This document shows positions 44,330 to 54,100 of a DNA stretch of 64,000 nt, piece after piece. Made by a program: the position numbers and the translations under genes. The notes under the pieces are model-generated. The model was given only the letters and a program-made list of their open reading frames with translations. It was not told where the DNA came from and searched no databases. Position 1 is the stretch's first letter, and each line of letters begins with the position of its first letter. The stretch covers positions 9,715,821-9,779,820 of the forward strand of contig NC_064043.1 in assembly GCF_932526225.1 (NCBI RefSeq), given 5' to 3'. The stretch comes from Nematostella vectensis. Its lineage: Eukaryota > Cnidaria > Anthozoa > Actiniaria > Edwardsiidae.

Positions 44330-47300
44330 ATGGAAGATATTCAATCCTGCGACAAGGCATCTGTCAATTCAAATGTTGGATCAGAGAAATCAGAGCTTCT
44401 CAAAAGCGCTGACAATAAAATGTACCAAACGACCTCGTTCCCGGAAACGGAAAGCGAAAATCGATATCCAAATACAGTGGAACTTGATAGAAGCCTCTAC
44501 ATGGATAATACAACCTCGTGAGTAATGAATTAAAGTAACATAAGAATCATTCATTATTTATTAATCGGCTATGGCTTTTATATTGCAAACTGGTAGATAA
44601 ACCGTTTAATTATTTATCGTAATTTTTTGCTTTTGTACACGTGTAAATTCGATTTCAAGGCTTGTAGAGTATGGTTAAATACAGCTGCAACGTATATGTT
44701 GAGCAGCTTTGGGCAGACAACACGACACAAAGACATTAAAAAAAAAAAAGACGAAGAATGACTGACAAGTTCCCCAGCACAAGCTCGCTGGCTCACTGTA
44801 CCGTAACTTTCCCATATCCATGAGACGACAGCTGGGGAGGGGTGGGAAAAAACTCACAACTTTATAACATTTAGATATTATATTTTTGTTTTAAACACCC
44901 TAACAGAAATAATGCCTAGCTTCACCCAAACTCTCACCCTGGCCCTATTCCCCACGATGACCCCCAAAAAAAGGACAAATTTTAGTTTGCCATATATCAT
45001 AAGCTTGCTGTGCAGACTGACTGGACTTGAAAGGACAAGAGTTTTTACATATCTGCACCACCTTGCATTGCCATGGGAAGAAGGCTTTTTGCAGTCTTAA
45101 ACCCTGTCAACTGTGATAAATGTCATACTCATGTCCGATATCCTTCCTTTTTTTGCTGATAGGAGTTCTGCCAGTCTTATGCATGTCATAAAAGGCAACC
45201 TTGGCATTGGTATATTCAGCCTTCCCCTTGCCATGATGAATGCTGGTACTGTGGTATGTAACATTTACGGCATAACGATCTGCATAAAAGGGGGGGGGGG
45301 GGTAAACTTGTATGTCAATATACAGTGACATAGTGATAGAAAGGCTTCATTTCCAGATAGTTAGATTTCATAGTTATATTGCATTAGATTAATTATTTCA
45401 AGAGGAAATATTTTAATAACATATAGTTAAAACAGCAAAGGTAAATGACAGAAGCCCCCCCCCCCCCCTTTCTGGTCCAATAATGTCTTAGTTGTTACGT
45501 CTTGAAAAATCACTTTGGACCCTCTCACAGGAAAAATCCTGGCTATGCCCCTGAAACATCTGATATCTACTTTAATTACAAAACTAATATGTGGGTTCTT
45601 TTCTTAGGCAGGTCCACTGTTGATGGTTGCTGTGTCTGTTGTAGCAGTTCACTGTATGCAGATGTTGGTACAATGCAGTCATGCATATTGTGACAGGTGA
45701 TGTTACTATGGGAACAAATAATGTCATCCAGCAGGACTGCCATCCCTGGAGTTTTTAGTGTGAAACACATCAGAAAGCCCCAGGGATCAATAGATAAATG
45801 ATTGATAAATCTGATCAAATGTGATATTTTTTTTAAATTTTCCATTTAATTTAAAAATGTGTATATTTTCATATTTTTGGCTTAATGAATCTCACACCCC
45901 GACATGGTCAGATTGAGTGTAGTTACTTTATTTTTCATTTATTTTTCAGGGGGGGTATGCTGCACCTTGGTTATGCAGGGGTAGCTGAAAAGTGCATAGG
46001 GCAGTACTACCCACACAAAGCGCACATAGGAAGGTAATTAGCCCACTTTTATTGGGCAGTACTATCCACACAAAGCACACATAGGAAGGTAATTAGCTCA
46101 CTTTTGTTGGGCAGTACTACCCATACAAAGCACACATAGGAAGGTAATTAGCCCACTTTTATTGGGCAGTACTACCCATACAAAGCACACATAGGAAGGT
46201 AATTAGCTCACTTTTGTTGGGCAGTACTACCCACACAAAGCACACATAGGAAGGTAATGAGCTCAGTTTTATTGGGCAGTACTACCCATACAAAGCACAC
46301 ATAGGAAGGTAATTAGCCCACTTTTATTGGGCAGTACTACCCACACAAAGCACACATAGGAAGGTAATGAGCTCAGTTTTATTGGGCAGTACTACCCACA
46401 CAAAGCACACATAGGAAGGTAATGAGCTCAGTTTTATTGGGCAGTACTACTTACACAAAGCACACATAGCAAGGTAATGAGCTCACTTTTATTGGGAAGT
46501 ACATAGGAAGGTAATGAGCTCACATTTATTGGGCAGTATTACCCAACACAACTCACACATAGGAAGGTAATGAGCTCACTTTTATTGCATTTGTGTGTGC
46601 TTGCAAGAAAAAGAATTGATGTTGTAGTATGACTTACAAGCTTCAAATATCAAGTTATTATGTTGGGGAGAGGAAGGATCAGCAGCAGGGGTTTAACCTG
46701 GGAGAATGAGAGGGGATGGGGGTGGGGTGGGAAGGGTTGTGGCTTATTTACATTAACCTGCCTGCCTTAATCCAATACTGTTTCATTTCCTTCCAATAAT
46801 AATAAGAGATTATAGATGAAATTATATATATACTTATATAAAATTAAGTTATTTTTTTAGTTATATAATGATAGATAGATATCTACTTTTTTTCTCTTCA
46901 GGATTTTAATCAACATATTTCTTCTGATCACAATGTTTGGTTTCTGTGCTATCTACTTTCTGTTTGTTGCTGAAAGCCTACAACAGGTAACAATATAATG
47001 TGATAGCCAGCATGTATACACATACCCATCCATTAGGGTCCTCTCATAGCCAGCATTTGGTGAAGAGGGTTTTCCCCATACATGTCTTCTAAATTTTTAG
47101 TGCATAGTGGTGGGTTGAGGGGGAAAGATATTTGTGGGCGCGGGGCTCAGCCTCCTAGAGTCACAGCCTGTATTTATTAGTTATATGGTTATAAACTGAC
47201 CACTTTTACAGTTCTTATTGCATATGTTTACCCTAAAAGAAGGCCATATGCACCATTTAGACTCCTTCCTCTAACCTGAACTTTTATACTCACCTAGTTT

Positions 47301-50300
47301 CTATTTCTTCCAGGCATTTGATGCGTATACCTCATTTAAGTTAGATGTCAAGCTTTGGGTCCTAATAATATTAGTCCCAGTGATTCTGTTATCCTTCATC
47401 CGGACACTCAAGATCCTAGCGGTCCTATCATCTGTGTCTAATGTGTTAGCTTTGTTTGGGACAGTCTGTGTGTTGAGCTATGCCGGTAGCACTGTTCATG
47501 ACCCCAGTACACTCCCCTTGACCCAGTGGAAGACATTACCTCTGGCATTTGGTGCTGTGGTGTTCACATATGAAGGCATTGGCGTGGTAAGAAAATCACT
47601 AATAAATCTTCTTTTATGGATACTTGGTTGTGAAACTCCCTCAGGTTGTGAAACTCTCCAGGCTCACAGCAAGAATTTTGATTTGGGGGGTTTGTTTAAC
47701 TATTTAGTGGACCATTAGTAACTCGTCACAGCTCACATTGATACTTTCCTTCATTAGAGTGGACCTTCAAGCAGCTGGGGGTTTTCTCGAAGCCCCAAAT
47801 CCCCCTGGCTACAGGCCTGCTCCCTATATCGCCAAATTGGGCTTCATTTGTCATTTAATCTGTCTGTTACCTTTTGTTATTTTAATCTCCACTGTTTTCA
47901 TCCCCTCCACCTCCCCTCTTCTTCTTCCCTTTCCCAAAATCTTTATTTATACAATTCTTTACTCCTCTACTTGTAAATTATCATACCTCTCAAGCAACTC
48001 AGGGACAGTGGAAAGGAAGGGGTTAAGAGGCTCCCCCCCCCCTTTTTATTGTTAAGTTTATTACCAAGGGGACTTTTCACTCTTTTCATGAGTTTGAGAC
48101 AGTTCAGCCGTTAAATTTTCTTAGGTGCCTCAGGCACGTAAAACTTTTATTTTTGTCCCTCCCATTCTTTACTAGAGCTGTGGTGCGCCATGTAATGGGG
48201 GCAAAACATTAAGAAAATATTGGTGCAGAGCCACGCCCCTTATGGTAATTTATTATAATTTTTGAAAATGTTGGGGGGGCACGCCTCCAGTGCCCCAACC
48301 CCTGCTACGGCCCTGTTCCCCTTATCTCCTTTTTTTCTTCCCCCTCATCTTTCTATTTCTTGTCTCCTCCCCTTCTGTATAGTGTTTCGTATTCCATGGG
48401 CAGTGAAGAAGTGCCTGAAAGTCTCTTTTTCTGTCGCTCTAGATACTTCCGGTTGAGAACATGATGGCGATCCCTCGTCGCTTCCGGTGGGTCCTGTACG
48501 CTGGCATGAGTCTCGTCACGCTGTTATATCTACTTATGGGTGTGTTGGGATACCTGTCTTGTGGAACCAGTTGTCAGGGCAGCATTACTCTAAACCTCCC
48601 CAACACACCGTAAGTTTACACTCTTTTGTCATAAGAACCTTTTTTATAAGAACGTCCAGCCTGAGATTTCACCAGTTTTTAAGAACATGCTAAAAACGTG
48701 CCGATGCTCAGATAGCAGAAATAAAAATTTTCTTTTTTAGTCCTGGTGCGTTCTAAAATGCAAAATCAAATTGTGTTTATAGCAACAACCTTATTGTTGC
48801 TATACATAATTAGTGTAATTCTCTTCCTAATAATTCATTGGGTATTATATTCTTATATACACTTAAAATTTAAGAACATCGTTAAAATGTCCCAAAAATA
48901 AGAACGGCCCAGCCTCAACTTAAAATTATACGTTCTTATAAAAAAAAAAAGTGTACCCGCCTATCGGACAATGGTAGAGAACGTCTCTGACTGTGTTATT
49001 TTCTCAAAACGTGCAAATAGTGCGCTTTTTACGCGACTTAATTGGACAAAATGATTCCAATACATATTTATTGTACTGTTATACACGCGTTATTAATTAA
49101 CTAATTAAATTAAATAGATTTTGAAATCGTTCAGTGACATGCACAGAATATATCGAACCTATGCGATTATAGCGCGTGACTTGGCTTTTGGAACTAACTT
49201 TTTCTTTGAGTTTTCCGTTCTAATGGATCTGTTTATGGCAGGTTTTACATGTCGGTGAAGCTGATCATTGCGGCCTCCATCTTCTTGACGTATTTCATCC
49301 AGTTTTACGTCATCATAAGTATACTGTCCCCGTTTGTCAAGAACCGAGTAAAGCAAACGATAGCCCCCCTCGTCGAGATCGCGTTCAGAATGCTGCTGGT
49401 CTGTTTCACAGGTGAGAACGCGCTGAACGTGCGGCTATCCTGTGTTTGTTGGTTTTCACATTTTTAATAAGTAGAGAACTATTCCTTGCAAATGTTTTGA
49501 TGATAGCAACTTCAAGCCCTCTTATTTTACTTTATTTTGTTGTCCCTAAATCGATAAAATGAACTAACATACAGTGTCGCGAAATATAACGGGATTTTAT
49601 CATCTCTTTGTACGTCAATTTGAGGTGGGGAGCCATAGTGTAATAAGGTTCATAGAGGGTACTGTGCGCACTCTCATTGGCTGATTAGTGACCTCAGAAA
49701 CAATGCAACACTTTGCGATGAAAATCTCTGACAAACGCTATTATAATTATCCTATTATCGCCGTTTGCTTGGACCATACAAAATAAATGGAGCCTCAAAT
49801 TCTTTTAAGCGTACACGCAGTTTTCCCGTTTACACCATTGTGTATTTGCGTACAGGTAGCCACATCCTTTTAGAAGTATCCCTTCTATGTTTGTCCCGTT
49901 TAGGCGAGGTCGTATGTGTGCGCGATGGTATATGCATTTGCGTACAGGTAGCCTCATCCCTCCAATGCGTGTCCCGTTTAGCGAGGTCTATGTGTACGCC
50001 AACGAGGGAAACGCACTCGGTCAATAAGAGCTATCTACTAAGCCTAGTCCCAGGCGTTCTTATCGGGTTTCCTGTGGTTGGGTTTCCTGTTGATGGTAAG
50101 AGTTGTGACGTCACAGGAAACCATTTCCCCGAGCTCGTCCCAGCCCCCAAGCTACCTCAGGTTTATCTCTGAGCATAGGAAACCCGGTTAGAACGCCTGG
50201 GACTAGGCTGCTATCTACTAACTCCTGTATTTATCTCCGTAGCATGTCTCGCAATTGGGATCCCGCAGCTAGGTAACATGATCTCGCTGGTGGGTTCCCT

Positions 50301-50541
50301 GGGTAGCACCTCCCTGGCTTTCACTTTCCCTGCCGCTCTGCATATAGCTACGTTCTGCTACGACAAGTCCCTCAGCACTCTCTCCTTAATCAAGGACATC
50401 GGCATCATCGTCATAGGCGTGTTTGGCTCCGTTATTGGCTTTTATTTCACTTTGAAGTCTGTCGTGGAGAATTTTGAACACGATTCGGCCGCGCACGGTA
50501 ACAGAACTTTAATGTCTACAAACTTTGGGACCCCATTTTAA
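44330..50541 (+). CDS. SLC36: SLC36-type proton-coupled amino-acid transporter, copy B, complete
   Basis: This 481-residue paralogue of copy A has nine exons: 44330-44517, 45163-45253, 45608-45696, 45950-46033, 46902-46986, 47314-47586, 48443-48609, 49242-49411, 50243-50541. Intron phases are identical to copy A at every junction, so the pair arose by tandem duplication. Landmarks: HVIKGNLGIGIFSLPLAM, VVAVHCMQMLVQCSH, YEGIGVILPVENMM across exons 6-7, ITLNLPNTP, YFIQFYVIISILSP, SLGSTSLAFTFPAALH. The ATG at 44330 opens MEDIQSCDKASVN, aligning in length and in its ELDRSLYMDNTTS end with copy A's N terminus; an upstream ATG at 44211 is out of frame and falls in the hairpin. The exon 4 donor begins an elevenfold array. 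A MITE sits 33 bp before exon 9. Sequence divergence from A is substantial, so the duplication is old. Confidence 0.93.
45998..46580 (+). repeat. ~11-fold tandem array of the SLC36-B exon 4 end and donor
   Basis: The unit is 55 bp: about 36 nt of exon 4 end (GGGCAGTACTACCCACACAA plus AGCACACATAGGAAG) then GTAATGAGCTCACTTTTAT. The true donor is at 46034 and later copies at 46089, 46144, 46199 and onward. Most keep AAG|GTAAT. Exon-derived bases look at least as conserved as intron-derived ones. Read-through gives GGA AGG TAA, an immediate stop. Confidence 0.93.
47207..47300. repeat. Intronic repeat shared with SLC36 copy A
   Basis: See 41535-41625. It shares CAGTTCTTATT, CATATGTTTA, CCTAAAA and CACCATTTAG in the same order, immediately before exon 6. 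Confidence 0.6.
48170..48316. mobile_element. MITE, AGTGCCGTAGCAGG family, copy 3
   Basis: The right end CCCCTGCTACGGCCCT matches the family terminus; the left end is decayed (AGCTGTGGTGCGCC). The interior includes AAACATTAAGAAAATATTGG, the reverse complement of the 37225-38345 satellite unit. It lies in SLC36-B intron 6. Confidence 0.6.
48614..48956. mobile_element. Inverted-end element with TTATAAGAACGT motifs
   Basis: The left end TTTACACTCTTTT ... TATAAGAACGTCCAGCCT is inverted at the right as AGCCTCAACTT ... ACGTTCTTATAAAAAAAAAA and GTGTA. AAGAAC motifs recur subterminally. It starts within a few bases of the exon 7 donor of SLC36-B. There is no transposase frame. Confidence 0.55.
50041..50209. 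mobile_element. 169-bp MITE with 33-bp ends and 11-bp target duplication
   Basis: The ends AGCCTAGTCCCAGGCGTTCT and AGAACGCCTGGGACTAGGCT are inverted over about 33 bp. GCTATCTACTA flanks both sides exactly (50030-50040, 50210-50220). A long duplication and these ends fit a Mutator-like non-autonomous element. It lies in the last intron of SLC36 copy B, 33 bp before exon 9. Confidence 0.9.
50216..50222 (+). promoter_or_regulatory. Consensus branch point of the last SLC36-B intron
   Basis: TACTAAC, with the branch adenosine at 50221, lies 21 nt before the AG at 50241-50242. It is formed from the right copy of the MITE target-site duplication plus flanking AC. Assignment is by consensus only. 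Confidence 0.55.
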
Positions 50542-50867
50542 CGAAATCAAGGGACCAGTACCAGAATATGTCTTGTGCTTTAATCACTAGAAAATCTAGG
50601 ACCCCTTTATAACGAAATCGAAGGATCAGAACGTTTCTTATAATTGGGTATCTTTTATAGCATGGTAGTTAATTAAACTCTTCGTTATCCCGGCAGTCCT
50701 CGCGAGACGAGGTTTTCCTGCCTTAAGCAGGCAAAGAGTTAGACTATAAAAAGTAGGCGGCCGCGTGTCGCTGAGCCTGTCTGGGATGGGCAAATCATGT
50801 ATAAAATAAATGTCTTAGTAAGTATAATGGAAGGCTCTTGGACTGTAAGGTTGTATGAAATTGAAAA

Positions 50868-51055
50868 AATAGTACTACAAGCTAGGATCACAAGTGCCTT
50901 GTGAGCTAAATAAAACCCTGACAACGGATGTGTCGATTTCCCAGGGTATAATGATAACGCGAATAGTACTACAAGCTAGGATCACAAGTGCCTTGTGAGC
51001 TAAATAAAACCCTGACAACGGATGTGTCGATTTCCCAGGGTATAATGATAACGCG
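50868..51055. repeat. Perfect 94-bp tandem duplication carrying AATAAA
   Basis: 50868-50961 is repeated as 50962-51055 with no difference seen. Each copy contains GAGCTAAATAAAACCCTGAC, so a potential SLC36-B polyadenylation signal is duplicated. Confidence 0.95.
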
Positions 51056-51158
51056 TCGTTTTAATAAAATATTTGTTTAATCTGATATTTTCTTTTGATT
51101 TGTTGATTGCTTTTTCTCGATTGTTGATTTCAAATGACGAATTCTAAGAAATCTTGTG

Positions 51159-51164
51159 TTTATT
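51159..51164 (-). terminator. CCDC22 polyadenylation signal (AATAAA)
   Basis: TTTATT on the plus strand gives AATAAA on the minus strand, 33 nt after the CCDC22 TAG. This would make an unusually short 3' UTR. No transcript evidence is available here. Confidence 0.45.
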
Positions 51165-51196
51165 ACAGTAATCGGAACCTCGACTGTGTAAAAATT

Positions 51197-54100
51197 CTAA
51201 CTAGATTTCAATGCTTTGATTTTCTTGGTAAGCGTGGCGTTCTCTTCTTTCATCTGCTTGTGATCCGCAGTGATGCGTTCCAGATTATTCGCAGTGTTCT
51301 TTTGAGACTCCGTATCAATCTGAGAAAAAAAAAACAGTTGTAGTGACATCATTACAGTGGTACCTCTATGATGGTGATGAGTGTTCGAAAACTACTTTAT
51401 AGTGACAAGCAAATGGGACAGTGGCCGCTGAATAAGGATGGCCTCAATGGGCATTCGCTGGAATGGAGGTACCGATGTATGTCTTTTAGTGATCCATACA
51501 AAGGTCTAATGGCCGTTCTTCAATCACCTCCCCGCTTTCTCTATTTACCCCTTCACTTCCCCTACTCCACCCTCTACAGTTTGAAATGAGTCAACATCAA
51601 TATACTTGATTACATCAGTTTTTCTGATCCTATGGCGATTTCCTCTTTCTTCCCCCATTAGCCCCCCCCCCCCCAACCATTTGACTTCCCGCGTTGCCTT
51701 AAACAAGGACCCGCACTATAAAAGGGCCTGGTCCAGGTCCACGAAAGGCTCAGTTGTCCGTGCGGAGCACCGGAGTTCAGTCAAGCGTGTCTTGTTTGCC
51801 CACGAATAGCGAAACCCAAATTCAACTTTTGAAGCGCTTTTCTCGTTTGCTCGGTTTATTTTCTCTTGGCTACTTACAATGACTAACCCACCAAAAGAGC
51901 AGGAATATACAGTAAAAATTAGTTCAGTTTATTAATTATAACACAACTAAAAAGTATCACTACCGACGCAATGCTACGGCGTGTTGTCATCTTGAATTAT
52001 GAATTTAATTCAGCCGAAAGAGGGCGGAGCTAAGCCCTTTTATAGTGTTAGTCCTTGTTTCATTCTCACCTGTTCCTCGAGATCTCGAATCTCGCGCATG
52101 ATAACACCAGTGTCTTCCACAGCTTGGATCAACTCTTTGCAGTTCTGTGCGTGTAAAAAAGTCATTATAGAACAAACAAAAATACAGGTCAAATAAGTGC
52201 GATGAGAGGCGGGAACCTCAAATGAAGACAGCCACGCTGATCTGGATTTGAACTCGTGAAACTGAGTTATCGTGCAACCCTCTATACTACATGTAATAAC
52301 CTTAACAACCTAGCAAGGTTTTTATAAGCTAAATAGGCCGGGTCAGGTACCTCGTGAAGGCTTGCAAGATATTTATACGCTTTACGACATGCCTCATCCT
52401 TCTTTGCGTCCTGAAATAAAAACGGTCAGACTAGAATACCTTATAAGTAATAGAAAGTCGTGCCAACTAGGGATCCTACAAGAAGCAAGACTTACTCTGA
52501 ATATAAGCTCGTCTGTGACAGTAAATGTCCGGTCCAGCTTTCCGGACAGTTGATTGATCTCTTTTTGGACACTCTTGGTGTCAACCAGAATCTGCAGTGC
52601 AAGCACTATGGTTAACACGTAGTACAAGCTACTAGAGCTTTTTCCAATTTTAAAGATGGTGGAGAAAGTCATGATGATGATGATGATGATAATGATGATA
52701 TTGGTGGTGATGACGCCAATGGTTTTGGTGCTGAAAATGTGATAATAATGATGAGGTTGTTGATGTTGATTATGATGACAACAGATGATAATGATGATAT
52801 GGTTTAGTGATAATAGTATATTAGCTTGCTAACTGGTTCCCATTTGAGGATATTTGCAGAAATGCTTTGTTTTCGAACACAGTGCTTTTCGTCCATTTGT
52901 GCGCCACATTACTCCCACTGTTTGAAAATAAATCATTCCATATACCCCAAATGAGTGCCGTCTAGCAGGCTAATAGTTCAGTTTATAGATGACGTCAGAC
53001 AAACCTTATTTATCTCCTCCTTTTGCTTCTTGATATTCCCAACAATCTCCAGAATTCGACGGGTGTACGCTGACCGATTTACATCACGACTCATTCGCTC
53101 ATATTCAGAAACCTGTGAAGAACAACGAAAACACACGTGGTAAGAATGATTCGCGAATGAACTACCCCTAAGATAAATTGGGATATAAATCGTTATGGTT
53201 TAATGACCCTTTAACAATAAAATTAATAATAGGTTTATTTTTCCTATGTAGATGGTAGTGTGTGACACTGTTGCATGATCTTACTAGTCGTTTGTGGTTA
53301 GGTGTAACACGAACTTACTAGCTGTTTGTAGAGGTCGTCTTTTCCTCGAGTCTCTTCAGCAACTTCCTTCATCTTCTCACGTAGCGACTTGATTTCTTCC
53401 AGCTTCTTTTGAGTCTCAGACTGAAATGATACAGTATTCATTATAACACGTTACAGTACAAAACATAAAACAAGTGGAATATGAAACAACACCAACGTTT
53501 AAAGGTCCTGGAAACCCCGTGGGTTGTTTTTGGGATATAATGGAAAATCTGGGGTAGAATGCGAATTGCATGTACAGGGTTTCCTCTGAAACGATTTAAG
53601 GAATGGGGTATGTGTCAGACAATCACCCTCTGAGTATTTTATATCGCACAGTAAGCAAAAAAAAAATTGTGGATAACTGGAAGTTTTTTTCTGTGCTAAA
53701 AGGCAACAGGAGCCAGGTACCAAAACCGCTTAGGAAAAGCATTGAAGATAAAAAAAATCTAAGAAGCATGCGTTGTTAACTGAAGCATAAAAGCACTATG
53801 ACAGTACTTCAAGCCCAATGCTTTTCATTTGAGAAAGATCACAGACTATGAGACTCACCACTTTCTTGGCATTGATTACTTTGAGCTCTCGATACTCATC
53901 TATCAGTGCAGTACGGTGTGTTTCCCATTGTTGAGCCAGGTTAACCAACCGCTGGGAGCTGCTGTCCACCACACCCTATAAACGAACATAAATACTTTCA
54001 CATATCAGTGTTTGGCTTTTGTTAGCAATCACCTCTTAATTAGAAATATAAACTGGTTGTAATTACAGCTTTTCTCTTATGAGAGCTGTTTTTTCTACAA

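Larger units (their letters stand above)
50542..51196. other. Convergent 3' spacer between SLC36-B and CCDC22
   Basis: The two stop codons are 656 bp apart. AATAAA for the plus strand occurs at 50805 and within each 94-bp repeat. TTTATT at 51159-51164 is AATAAA on the minus strand, 33 bp past the CCDC22 stop. The middle is filled by a 94-bp direct repeat. Confidence 0.65.

Noticed and set aside
44211-44525. 104-aa frame starting at 44211
   Set aside because: Lies in the hairpin and in the wrong frame for SLC36-B exon 1; the frame from 44330 matches copy A.
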